This document shows, in pieces, positions 1 through 11,520 of a stretch of 64,000 bases of DNA. Source of the stretch: Hymenochaete sp. R1 (lineage: Eukaryota; Basidiomycota; Agaricomycetes; Hymenochaetales; Hymenochaetaceae); NCBI GenBank assembly GCA_019400425.1, contig JAFREE010000008.1, forward strand, positions 62,001 to 126,000, given 5' to 3'. The notes under the pieces were generated by a model that saw only the letters and a program-made list of their open reading frames with translations, was not told the DNA's origin and did not search any database. A program made the position numbers and the translations under genes. Every line of letters begins with the position of its first letter. Position 1 is the stretch's first letter.

Positions 1-1505
1 AACGATCCGAATAAGAATAGCTATGTTTCTGGGACTATGGACGATTCAGGCTTCCTCATCCCTATCTCAAATCCTCGCCTCCGTTCCAAGTCCGATACTT
101 CTGCTCGTCCCGCGTGGCAGAATCCTTTGGGCGCGTCAATGGCCGTCAGCAATTTTGACATGCATGGACAGTCTTCTCCGTCGGTAGGATTAGGAGAGCA
201 GCAGCAGCTGCAGAATCCTCAGATTGCTCGCATCAGCCCATCGCATCAGCCTGCTTCCTTTGGGCCACCTGCATCAGACAACTTGATTGCATCATTCAAC
301 GGTAGCGACATGCTAACTGGCCCAAGTAATAGCAACGACTTCCTCTCGCCAGATCATGCTCTAAACAGGAGTTTTGGCCCTACAGATTTGAGACGGGCAC
401 GCAGCGAGGGGCACGGTCATAAACGCAATGCTTTGTCCGCCGATATGGCTCCCATATTTGCTGATCAATCTTCCAGTGCTTTGTATCCGTCCCAAGGAAG
501 CTTCCGATTTGGAAGCCAAAGCTCGGATGGTAACTACTTGATGGCGGGTAGCATGGGTCCCAGTGTCCCCAGCTCGGCTGGTGCTCACCGCCGTTCAGCA
601 AGTGGAGGAAGTGGTCATGGTCATTCCCGAAGCCTTTCGAGGGACCGCTTATCACTTCAGGCGTCACCTTACCCATCACCTCATGCGAGCCCTCGCGGAA
701 ACACCCATGCGCTTCCAGATGTCTATGGCACGTCTGTCCCAAGTGGCATGGGTTCAAATGCGTACAACTCAGGCATAGGGTCCGGTGCTAGCTCTGTTGC
801 ACCGTCGGTGCATGTGATGAGCCACGATGCGCAAGGACGACCGACAGTCCAGAGCCAGGCTCCGATCCAAGTACAAAGGCAAAACGTTACGACACCTTCA
901 ACGGCGGATGCAAGTCAGCGCCGAAGAAGAACGGAGGCAAACTTTGTCTGCCCCGTTAATGGGTGCGGAAGTACATTCACGAGACACTTCAATTTGAAAG
1001 GTGAGTAATTGCTGTCTTCCGAATTCGTTGTACTCATCTAGCTGTATCATGAAGGCCATATGCGTTCGCATAATGATGAACGACCTTTCAAGTGTAAATG
1101 GCCAGGGTGCGACAAAGGCTTTGCGCGCCAGCACGACTGCAAGCGCCATGAGCAATTGCATCAAAACATTAGACCGTATACTTGTCAGGGTTGTTCAAGA
1201 CAGTTCGCGAGGCTGGACGCGCTTAACAGGCATCGTGAGTCTTCATCGGCTGCAAATCAAGGTTATTGCTGACTGCTCCGCTCTTTCCAGTGCGTTCAGA
1301 TGCTGGCACTGATTGCCAAGCACGGCAGCCTATCCTTAATTCGGATGACGCACCGAACAATCCAGCTCTTAATCGTTCTTCTTCGAGTTCGAGTTCGTTG
1401 AAAGCCGAGGACGCAGAAGATGGCAACGGTCACACCCAGGGAAGTTCAGGAACTCATGACTCGGATGCGGACTGGAAACCTTCGTCCGGCGGTGTTATGT
1501 TATAA
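1..1505 (+). CDS. C2H2 zinc-finger transcription factor, Crz1-like (5' partial)
   Basis: Exons 1-1000, 1055-1234 and 1291-1505 join in phase. The frame is open from base 1, so the true start is probably upstream; the first ATG in frame is at 37. A long Ser/Gly/Pro-rich, probably disordered N-terminal region is followed by three C-terminal zinc fingers. Fingers 1 and 2 are C-x4-C-x12-H-x3-H. Finger 3 is C-x2-C-x12-H and ends on Cys instead of His. The block GFARQHDCKRHEQLH and the finger-3 run DALNRH resemble the calcineurin-responsive factor Crz1. Known of that family: calcineurin dephosphorylates it under calcium stress and it enters the nucleus to activate stress and cell-wall genes. I did not identify a PxIxIT docking motif, so calcineurin control is inferred from the finger block only. 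Confidence 0.8.
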
Positions 1506-2772
1506 CAGCTGCGTAACTCACGCTTTATCCGACACACGATGCCTCTTTTATTCCGTCCCTCGTCGATTTTTTGGCATTTGACTGTCTTCCTTCTTTGTGC
1601 ATGTTTTGTCTTCGCCGTTTCATTATTGACCTTGCTGCCCTCTCCCCTCCCCGTCTATACGCGCTCTTTCTCGTGCTATTTTATATCGTCTCCTCCATTT
1701 TCTCCTTTATTCTAACCTAGCTTTGCTCGAGTTTGAGTCGCTACGCTATGACCTCGATCCATTGATCCTTCAGTATCTTACACCAACTTTGTATCCGTCC
1801 ACGTCTGTGCTAGATTTCTTGCGCTCATCACATATAAAAGTGAAAGTAAATAAAACCCTCTTGTATCATCTATTTACACTCCCCTCTGCTTTTCCTTCTA
1901 GCTCTTTCCCTGCTCGCCTATTCTATATCTGTAACTTTTCGCAGACGCTGACCGAAAGCAGCCCAATTGTATATCCCTGAATGTCTTGGACTTTACTATA
2001 CGTCGATTTGTTTCTGCCATGAATCTATCTAACGACTCCGGCACGAGTAGCCGACTTCGAGTTCCTTGTATGTAGGACTATCTGTTGAATACGGCAAGTA
2101 CTAGTGGCATATTCTGTCAATCGCAATGGAGGTGTAACTATATAGTTTTCGTCAGCTTTTGGGGTCTCACCTCAAAGAAGCGTACTGCATCGCCGCACGA
2201 CGTCTATTGTGTCGCCTTCGTCATTGGAGTGTTTTTTGCTGTGCATGCGGCCATAAGGTACTGTATTCCAGCAAGGTTCCATAAACTTTATTTAGTCACT
2301 GCCTCTCTTCGTCATCAATATGCATATAAATCGTAGAGCACGAAGAAGGAAGGCGATGTATAGTATGGCGTCTGAAGTATTTCCGACTCAACAAAAGAAG
2401 TCAAATTCAGTTATCGAGCTTTGTGCGCTCGAAGAGCAGTGCGCTTAATTGTATGTTGATCTTCTTGCTACCAAGTTCACTCTTCGGATAGTTTCAGTGC
2501 ACCGCTCTTGACACAAAAATATACGAGTCTTTGCTGAAGTAATGAATGGAACAGGACTTTGTCGGATAGTGTACACCACGGAGCTAAAAATACATATGTT
2601 CCCCTCCTTTTTCACTTCTACTAGTAGGCATATGGCGTAAGAACTCGAGTCATTTCCATCCAACTCGGATCTTTCCTCTCTGCCCTTTCTCTGGAATCCA
2701 TAGTGCTGGTTGACAGTCTATGAGCGGTCCGTGGAGGACGATGACTCGCAGTCTTGAATGTCAGATGGCCAA
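1506..2772. other. Intergenic, convergent 3' regions
   Basis: This lies between two convergent genes. The first 200 bases are pyrimidine-rich, as expected for a 3' UTR of the zinc-finger gene. I see no coding frame with domain content and no repeat. Confidence 0.5.
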
Positions 2773-3323
2773 CTATCGGAACCACTTAGGCCTATTGGAT
2801 TGAGCTGGAGGCGCAGGCGGCGCGGTTGTCATGAGCGCCTTGGTCCTTGCACTACGCAGAAACGAAATAAGTCAGTCGCTATGGCCTCAAATCATCATGG
2901 GCCAGCCTGGCTGAGCGCAGAAGATAACACATACCGGTTCCGAGCCTTCAGCATCTCGTGGTCGTACCGATCACTCAAACTCTCGAACGGCACGCGTTCC
3001 TCGGCGGGCATGTTCTTCATTCTCGCAGCGTCTCTCATAGTAACCTCGAACCACCCGGGGCATCGACCACCCCAACCCTCAATCCTCTCACAGGCGTACT
3101 TTCCTGGTACCTCCTTGCACATGTTGTCGTGCTCGCAGAGGACGCAGCGGTTCATGTGCGTCCAGCGGTCGTCGCCGTGGCGGGCATTGCGACGTTTGAG
3201 TTGAGCTTGAGCGGTAGGTGTTGAGGAGAGGTAAATATTGGATTCGTAAAGGGCACGTTGCTCTGTTTTGGCGGCTTGTTTGCGGCCTTTGGAGGAAGAC
3301 TTGCTAAAGAATGAGAAAGGCAT
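2773..3323 (-). CDS. Small Cys-rich protein of unknown function
   Basis: Exons 2935-3323 and 2773-2851 join across an 83 bp GT..AG intron to give about 155 residues. The ATG at 3323 is chosen because a probable 5' UTR intron (donor GTGAGT, acceptor TTGCAG) ends five bases before it. The N-terminus is short and basic (SSSKGRKQ). The centre has a cysteine patch with RCVLCEHDNMC and a Trp/Gly-rich segment (EGWGGRCPGW), then an acidic/basic helix-like stretch and a Pro/Ala tail. No signal peptide or membrane segment is visible. The spacing of the cysteines could bind a metal, but I do not recognise the family and assign no function. Confidence 0.6.
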
Positions 3324-3801
3324 ATTGGCTGCAACACCAATTAGAAGAAGGCAATCGACAACTTTTAGGTGACTCACTTGATTCGATGTTGAATGGAGAT
3401 TGTTAGGGATATGAAAGTGAGCGTGGAAAGAATGTGATGAACGATATTGAGACCAGCTCAAACTGTGAAGAGACAGAAAAAAGAGTGAATGTCGGTGTTG
3501 CTTGTAAATGAGGGACTCGAGCAAAGCCAAGTGTATTTATATGTGTAAAAAATATAAGGTGGCTAAGGCCCTCAGGGCCAAGCACGCGTGTCTGCAGGTC
3601 GTGAAGTCACGTCCAATATAGTGTAGATAGGACCTTAGGCTTTAAGGTCGTCTCCATTCTTCAGCACAGTAAAGCCCTGTGGGTTCGTATAGGAGACAAA
3701 GACGCGCGTGTCTATGGAGGCTATTGTTGGCCTTTTCTATCGCTGAAACGCCCCAGAAAGCTCAACAATTTTTTGATTCGTTCCTGTCTAAGAGCTACGT
3801 C
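3324..3801. other. Intergenic: promoter of the Cys-rich gene and RAI1 3' side
   Basis: It holds the 5' UTR and probable 5' UTR intron of the gene starting at 3323, plus the short downstream flank of RAI1. I see nothing else that can be supported. Confidence 0.5.
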
Positions 3802-5328
3802 CTAGACGCGATTCGGTTCCATGATCTCGTCCCAATACCACCTAGGCAGGAATCCGATTCGGTCTTCTCCATTTCGGACCTCCTCGACGTCGTTACTATC
3901 GAGTAATGCAACTTCAGCACCTTTCCCTTTGTGAAAGGTGACCCGCCAGACGCTGTCTTCACCCGGAACAAGTCGTTCCCCGCCATCAGAAATAACCTCG
4001 TTGACGCTAGATCCATTCCAATCGTCAAGAGCCTTCCCTAGAGAGTCAAGGAAATGGTGCCCCCAACCCAGGCACAGGTTTGGATCCCAGGCATGTGGTT
4101 TGCCGCGGACTAGGCGAGGTAGCTGTACCGTTTTGAAAGATTGTACATTACTCAGCTTGCCAGCCGGAGTTCTAAACCCCACTTTAATATCCTAACGGGG
4201 AGGAGGAAAACTTAGTCAAGAAGTCCGACAATGCACTAAAGAATTCATACTTACAGGGACACCCAATAGGAACGACTGGAAGTAGAACTTTAAGAGTTTC
4301 CTTTAAAAAGTTGCCTTTCAGTGACAAAGGAAGCTTCGGGTGGTGAAGGATAAATACTTCTCGAAAAACATCTCGTCCCTCTGGTTTCGAATAGCCATAG
4401 ATGTCTTCAGTTCAACAAATGTATCAGGTTGCCCTGTATATCGTTCTGAAGGAAGTCAGTATTGCCTTGAATCTACTGGAAATAAATATTCCCTTACCAT
4501 GGACACAATCAACTTCGCCACCAATTATCATTCTAATGTCGTTCAATTTCGTTTTGACAACACTACACCACTGAACATTAGTATTTATGTCTCCACCCCA
4601 TCCATTCGGCTGCTTTTCTGGGTCGTCTTTGGGGTCTGGCGCGCCTGTTGTACTGAAGGATTCGAATGCATAACCATAATAAGTCTGCAGTCTGCGTCGC
4701 GGGTTTAAGTCCTCCCTTAATCTAAATCAATCACTCGTCCATTCGTACAAATGAAATCTCACTTCTCAGCCAATTTTTCATCATTAAGGTGCTCTTCAAG
4801 GTATATCGTCCCTTTGACCTTCATAGCATTAATTTCCCAACCTCCACTATCATCGTATGGGGCTGTCAATATCCTCCATGGGTCGTGAGTATAAAAGGCA
4901 TTTGAATAATCAAATTCAACTCACCGGGTCATGACCCCCCGCCAAGAGACTATGTTTGTTCTTCTCATCTCTGTAGTCACTTCATCCCTTAGAGAAGCCC
5001 TAAGGAGTCCGTCCAATCGTGTTCTGGTTTCCGGCCGTTTCACCCACTTTTCATACGCGTAAGAAAGGTCTGCATTCAGAGGAGCCAGACAGTAGTAACG
5101 AAGTGCTGAGTTTGTAAACTCAAGTTCGCGGTTCTCTGTGTATGAGAAAGAGCTGAGTTGATTCGGATATTGGAAAGTCGGTGCTTGTCGGGGAGTGCTG
5201 GTAGGAAAGCTGAGGTGCAAGGTCCTTTCATGCCTTGGCCCATGACCAAGTTCATCTTTTCTCGCAACCATACGAATGTTTTGTTCGGGCTCAGCCACCT
5301 CGTCAATGCTACGTTTCTTAGCAGCCAT
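3802..5328 (-). CDS. RAI1: RAI1/DXO-family decapping and pyrophosphohydrolase protein
   Basis: Six exons (4925-5328, 4763-4873, 4498-4721, 4358-4445, 4255-4300, 3802-4191) close in phase to 420 residues, normal for the family. Seen in order: N-terminal YPNQLSSFSYTENRE, the GGWEINAMKVKGT strand, the catalytic block GGEVDC, the second acidic/lysine motif VELKTS, then KLLKFYFQSFLLGVP and the C-terminal VGFR core ending in WDP..CL.WG. These are the RAI1/DXO nuclease motifs, with Glu, Asp and Lys metal ligands present. Known role: it removes incomplete 5' caps or pyrophosphate from RNA and stabilises the 5'-3' exonuclease Rat1 in the nucleus. It is transcribed divergently from the LRR gene, with 155 bp between start codons. 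Confidence 0.95.
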
Positions 5329-5483
5329 TGCGGTTGATGAACAAGACTAGGAAATGGAGGTTTGAGTTCAATGCGAGTACGCGACCTATTATTTTAGCAT
5401 CGGAGGCGCGTCGGAGTCGAGTTTATCTTCCTCGTTTCTTTCGTGAGGCTCCTTCACACCGTTCTTGACTTCAGCCTATCATC
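5329..5483. promoter_or_regulatory. Short divergent promoter, RAI1 / LRR gene
   Basis: Only 155 bp separate the RAI1 ATG (5328, minus) from the LRR gene ATG (5484, plus), so both promoters and both 5' UTRs must share this space. No TATA box is evident. Confidence 0.6.
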
Positions 5484-8265
5484 ATGTCTCGCGTACCACG
5501 TCCAGCAAAGTCTTATGGAAACATAAAGGCTGTCCCATCTCCCACAAAATCAAAACTGGCTCCAGCGACTCCAGCGACCCCGTCACGGTCCAAACTACGC
5601 GTGCCATCTGGTGGCAAGTCCCGGCCCACTTCTCCAAACCCCAACAAGCCAAGCAAGGATAACGAGGAAACACCGAAACCAAAAATCAGTGTAAAGGAGC
5701 AAATTGCGCTCAGACGTCAAGAATTGAAGAAGGCCGCAGAAGCGGAGCAGAAGAAAGCCGGCTCAGGGCTTACAGCCACCTTCAACGAAGCAATCGATGC
5801 CGTGCCATCTCAAAACCAAAAACCAACGACAGACATCGATGATATGGGTAGATGGGGAATTAGAGAGACCATTGAAAGAGCTCGGAACACAGGTGTGTTA
5901 CATCGTGTTTTTGTCGTATAATGATAAGTTCCTGATAGCACGCGACGAGGTACTCTCAATCTTTCTTCAAGATCATTGCCTTGCTTGCCTTCTTGCCTTT
6001 TTGAAATACATCTTGGCATAACATCAAAACCGCTTGAAGGTATAAATGAGCCTGAATATCTGGCTGATGATATTCCAAACCGAAAACAGAATCGTCAACA
6101 GCCTTCCTGGTTTGAAGCGCAAGGTCTGAACTGAACTCCGATAACCCAGTAGCCTTAGCTCATATATGCTTCTCAGATTTGATGGTGCTCAAGGCAAGAA
6201 GCAACGAGATCACGCAAATCCAACCAGAGATAGCTTTGTTCGGTAGCTTGAAGGTCGTCGATGTGAGTTTGTTCAATTCGCTTCATGCCACAGCTTAATT
6301 ATAGTTAAGTAGCTTCACAGGAATCAATTGCGAACGTTACCAGAATCTATGACCATCTTGGCCTCGTTAACAACCCTTGACGTCTCAAGCAATGCGTTGA
6401 CAGAGTTTCCACCTTATCTCTTCTCGTTACCAGCTTTGACGACTCTAAACATCTCCAACAACGAAATCACACATCTCCATTTCTCTCAGTTTGGATGTAG
6501 CATCAATATCACGGACTCGATTGATACCGGGGCATTCTTCCAGCCTGAAGTCAGTCGGACCATAGAACCTCTCCCAACATTGCGCATTCTTGAAGCCACT
6601 CATAACAAACTCGAGGCCAGTGGTATAGAACACGACTTTTTACCCAAAAATATTCAGCGTCTGTCATTGGGGTACAATCCCCTTGGAGACTGCGTAAGTT
6701 TCATCGACACCCTAGCCAAGCTTCAAGATCTTCAAGAAATTTCTATGGACCACACAGTCATTACCAACGCATTTGCTCACCCGTCGCCAGAGTCTTTCCC
6801 GAGACTATTGAATTTGGACCTGAGCGAGACAGACATTTCAGAGAATGCGATTCGGTCATACTTCGCAAATTCACCGAGACTCGAGATGATAACTTTTGAT
6901 ACGTCTACCACATCCTCCGCTCAAGGTGAACTTCATATCTCCGTCGGTAGGAAGGTGAAAAAGGAGCCCTGGGAAATTGAAGCCGAGGAACGGATGAAAC
7001 GACGGCGACGACCCGTACCACAGGCTGGATCGACGAATGGAGGGCTTGAGAAGGAAACATGGGAGATTGAGGCTGAGCAAGGGCTGATGACTGCAGCAGG
7101 ACGCCGTCGAGCTCAAGTGGCGGCTGTAGCTTCGTCTTCCAAATCAGTTGATTCGTCGAAACCTGCTGTAGGGCCAAATTCACAACGGGAAGCATCGAAG
7201 AAAGTTGTCGAAAAGGAGCAATGGGAGATCGAGGCCGAGCAGGGCCTTCTCACCGAGGCCGGTCGACGTAGAGCTCGAGCGCAGCACGCTGCGAAGACCG
7301 GATCATCTTCCGAGGAGCTACCAATGAAATCTCCAAGATCATCACCCGCCACATTGTCGAACTCGCATTACTATGCCCCTAATACCTTGACATTGACCCT
7401 ACCGGAATCGAAGCCACCTAGCCGAGCTCATTTACGAGCAGTCTCAATGGCCGTGTCTCCTCAGAAGGACAGACCGGCAGAGGATTTGCTTGTTCCCTCC
7501 CCAACTTTTCCTCTCGATGTCATTGTAAGGCAGGATTTTGCTCCGACGTTACATGTCCTGAACCTAAGCAATCGGCGAGCAGACCCAACTTTCAGCTTCC
7601 CACCACAATCCAGTTTTTCGAGTACCCTTTCTGTTTTCGGTGTACTTCCAAGGCTTACTGAACTTTGTTTGGATGGGTGCAATTTGGGAGATACGGTTAA
7701 TATTTCATACCAACCTGATGACGAGGGTGATTCATCACATGTAATATCAGACCTCCTCGAAGTTCTCTCAGAGACGTTCCCAACGCTCAGCACCCTCGAC
7801 TTGAGCTATAATAATCTCACGTCAGATGGTCTTTCTCCAACCGCACTTGGGCGTCTCTTGGTTCCGTCTGGGAGCGGTCGAAAAGGCCTTACAACCCTGC
7901 GTCTGAGAGGAAACCGGATCTCGACATTGGATGCATTTGAAAGCGTTGCGAACTTGTTCAAAGGAAACAGGCATGTGGAAAATTGGAGGCTTGAGGAATT
8001 GGATGTTCGGGACAATGAACTTGCGAAGCTGCTGCCGTCAATGGGAATGATACCAATGGACGTCTTCCTCGTAGAAGGCAACGTGTGAGTTGGAGTCATG
8101 GATGTATAACAACCTTGCTAATTGTATTCGTTAGGTTCCGAATCCCAGCAAGAAAGGTTTGGGAGAGAGAAGGTAACGCTGGCACTTCGCTATTTCTCGC
8201 ACTCTTACTGATCTTTCTCAGGAACTAAGGGGCTGCTGAGCTGGCTTCGTGGCCGCATGGATTGA
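5484..8265 (+). CDS. LRRC40-like leucine-rich-repeat protein with WEIEAE linker repeats
   Basis: Exons 5484-5892, 5950-6123, 6177-6262, 6313-8084, 8135-8172 and 8222-8265 sum to 840 codons plus stop. The N-terminus (1-130) is Lys/Pro-rich and probably disordered with a short charged helix. Leucine-rich repeats start at LNLSSRSL and run through about nt 6900. They are interrupted by a charged linker (nt 6950-7330) carrying three copies of a WEIEAE motif, then resume (TLDLSYNNLTSDGL, LRLRGNRIS, ELDVRDNEL). The C-terminal cap FRIPARKVWERE...LLSWLRGRMD resembles the end of LRRC40-type proteins, but at 840 residues it is much longer than animal LRRC40, as far as I recall the usual size. No membrane segment or signal peptide is visible. 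Function is unknown; a scaffold role is inferred. Confidence 0.8.
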
Positions 8266-8405
8266 ATGCAAATTGAAGCAGATAGGAGATGACTTGGAGA
8301 AGTGTGGCAGCCCTAATTAGCGTTACGCGTAGTCGAATACATATAAAATCACAGTAATAATTAATCAAAAGGGAGCCAATTAGCGCGAGCGGCTCTACAG
8401 AGCAA

Positions 8406-11136
8406 TCATCTGGAGACCTCTTCATTTGAGACCGGGGGGCCAGTAGCTTCATCGATCCTTGCTTCATCGATTGAATCAGCTTCGTTGTCCTCTGTTCCGT
8501 GGTATGCCTGTTCCAACCACATGGACTGATAAAGACCGCCTCGGGCAAGTAGTTCTTCATGCGTTCCTTGTTCGACGACCTCTCCTTGGTTGAAGACCAA
8601 AATGAGATCGGCATCGACAACAGTTCGTAGCCTATGTATGAAAATCATGAGTCCGCGGCAACGCAGTGTTTCACCGTTGCACTGACCTATGGGCAATAAA
8701 AATGCTCGTTCTTTTCCGATCCAACAGGGTGGCATTGATGTTTTTCATGAGTTCCGTTTCCGTATGAGAATCTAATGCAGACGTCTGACAAGTATTAAAT
8801 AAGTAAGCATCCGTTTACTATCCACATGAACTCACGGCTTCGTCGAAAAATAAGATCTGAGGATCCTTCAGCAAAACACGAGCGACCGCTAATCGCTGTT
8901 TTTCACCACCCGAAATCATGAGCCCTCGTTCACCAACAGTCGTCTTATAACCACCCGGTAACCTTTGGATCGTATCGTGCACATGTGCTCGCCTCGCCGC
9001 ATCTTGCACCTCCTCATCACTAGCGTCAATTCGTCCATACCGGATGTTATGCATGATATCTGCGTGGAACATTGGTGTATCCTGAGGTACGACTCCGATC
9101 GCCTTTCTTACGCTTTCTAATCGTATATCATGGACTTCCTGGTCATCAATGAATATACGGCCTGATTCAGGATCGTAGAAACGATAGAGGAGACGTATGA
9201 CAGTAGACTTGCCGCAGCCTGATGGGCCTACGAGCGCTACTTTTTTGCCAGCAGGGATGGAGAAGGAAACATCACGAAAAATGGGGCGGTCTGCGTGATA
9301 CCCAAAGCGAACGTTCTCGAAGCGGATCGCACCTCCTTTGAACTCGAGTGCTTTAGCATTGGGTTTATCCTACAAAACTCAATTCAGAATCGATATTTCG
9401 GACCGGAGAGATTAACAAACGGGAGGGGGTGTATGCTCTGTTTGAAGATTGAACAGAACTTCCATGTCTAGCAAACTCTGCCGCATTTCTCGATATATTG
9501 TTCCAAGGAAGTTTAAAGGGAGTGATAACTGGAAGACTAATTGATTGACCATAACCAGGTCTCCGACGGTCATTGTGCCGTTCACCACGCCTTGGGCCGC
9601 CATAAACATCATCAGCGTTAATGCGCTAGAGTAAATAGCATTCTGCCCCGCGTTGAGGAAGGCCAGTGACGTCGTTATCCGGATCGAGGATTTCTCGTAT
9701 GCCGCAAGGTGTTTGTCGTACTGCGCAATTTCGAACTTTTCGTTGTTGAAATTCTATAATCCTGCCATAAGCCCAATGTTTTACTCAATGAGATACCTTG
9801 CCGACCTTGACAGCCTCAAAATTGATTAACGAATCAACTGCAACAGTGGCTGCCTTGTTGTCGGCTATGTTTGCATCACGTCGAAACTTTGTCCTAGATA
9901 AAACGTTAACCAAAAATAGGTATTTACGTGCACAGTCTCACCTCCAGGATGTTGTGCGCACAGTAAACCAAGTGTACAGACCCATAGTGCCTGCCACAAC
10001 GGCAGCAAAGTCCCAGCCAAATTTGTAAGTCTAATGGACTACTGTGAATACTATTTTTACCAGATAATCATAATGTATAACATACCAATATACCACACAC
10101 CATTGTAATTTCAAGGGCTGTAGGGATGATCCGAAAGAGGACTGACTGGAGGATAAATGTAATGCCTCTTTTACAGGGTTCAGCAAAACCTATAAGACCA
10201 GAGCCAGATTTGAGACTAACTTCGTTCCTCGATCAATTGCTCTCGTCAGACCACCTGTCTGCCTCGCAAGGTGGAATTTCAAGTCCAGGTTCAGCAAGTG
10301 CTCGAATGTCTCCCTTGCGACTTTCCGCACAGCCTTCTGGCCGACGTTTGCGAAGACTGCATTTAGAAGTTCGGAGAAGAGCGTCGCCCCTATTCGCGCT
10401 GCGCCGTCTGTAAGTTCTTAGCATTAGTGGTATTATTTGAATTAAGAAGGGAAAACGAACATCCGAGCACGAGCGAGCCTGCAAGTACCCAAACCGTCGA
10501 GTCCTTCGTCACTTCCACGTTCAAGGCATCGATGATGTCCTTGAAGAAGAGAGGCACCTGTACATTCAGAACCTGCACGTTCACTAGTTAGATGTCCGAA
10601 CGCCTTTTTTAAAGGAATGAATAACTCACCTTTCCAGCAACGAGTAACCCAAAGCCAAGAAGCACTCGACTCTTCGTGTTCCAATCCCCTGGTGGCCATA
10701 TATTCACCAACAATCTCTTAACGATAGCCCAGTCCTTTTTCCGCTGTTCTGCGTTCGTAAGATGCTTCTCCGAGCCCAGTGTTGCAGCCGTCTTTGATGG
10801 ATTAGGTTCTTTTCCCTTCTCGCTCGCCTTCGCAACTGCGCTCCCAGGCTGCGATGCGGCATTTTGGGTGTCCTTTGGCCTCGAGTTGGGTGGGTTGTTG
10901 TTGTTGTCTCGGCCTGAGAGATGGCCATACGCTCGCAAACCCAGTCTACGCTGTGAAATAAACGAAGATACATTTAGATGTTGATTGTGGCCAAGACTAA
11001 AGGCATCAGGTAATGACTGGGATTGTTTGCGCGCAAGATGGCGGACAGTATTGTTGCCAACGGGAGAGCTTGGGCTCGCGAGCGATCTACACGGGAAAGG
11101 CCTAATCGCTCTTGTCGAGCGGGCGACGAATGACAT
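8406..11136 (-). CDS. ATM1: Mitochondrial ABC transporter Atm1 (half-transporter)
   Basis: Ten exons: 10630-11136, 10461-10572, 10221-10407, 10086-10167, 9942-10030, 9806-9893, 9421-9753, 8836-9369, 8687-8784, 8406-8631 (751 residues). The exon ending at 9806 could instead end at 9797, adding three residues; 9806 keeps the conserved EAVK-FNNE join. The N-terminus is basic and Ser-rich, as for a mitochondrial targeting peptide. Next come the Atm1 membrane-domain blocks [31 protein letters not shown] and WTFVRTT-like [11 protein letters not shown]. The C-terminal ATPase has Walker [10 protein letters not shown], signature ISGGEKQR, Walker B ILFFDEA and the H-loop IFIAHR. Known role: a homodimer in the inner membrane exports a glutathione-linked sulfur species needed for cytosolic and nuclear Fe-S proteins. 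All catalytic motifs look intact. Confidence 0.96.
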
Positions 11137-11520
11137 GCGCTATAGCGCCTTTGCGGACGTCCGGTTGCTCCCTGTAGTGCGGAACTAGAGATGAAGATGA
11201 AGGAGAGAAGGAGACATTCAATTCGAGTGCTACGCGTGTGCTCGCAAGCTGAGTGGGAAATGGTGAAATTGGGAGATTATCTTATCAGTTAGTGACTCAA
11301 AAGATCAAGGGTTGCTTCTGGCCATGATACATCTTCAGTACCTTATCCCGTGCATGTTCAACAGCATGTGGATGTAAAAAGGTTACAAAATTATGATTAC
11401 AATTGTTAAGGTCACATTCAGGAATGTGCTAGAGCGGAAGTGTGTAGAAGAGAAGAAATTCGAAAAAAAAACTCAAATGGCAGCCATCCCACAAGAAGGA
11501 CAGTCCAGCTGGAAGATAAC
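11137..11520. other. Intergenic: ATM1 promoter
   Basis: It contains the ATM1 upstream region and the downstream flank of the first RAE1 copy. I see no ORF of interest. An ACGCGT hexamer lies near 11234, about 100 bp before the ATM1 ATG. Confidence 0.4.
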
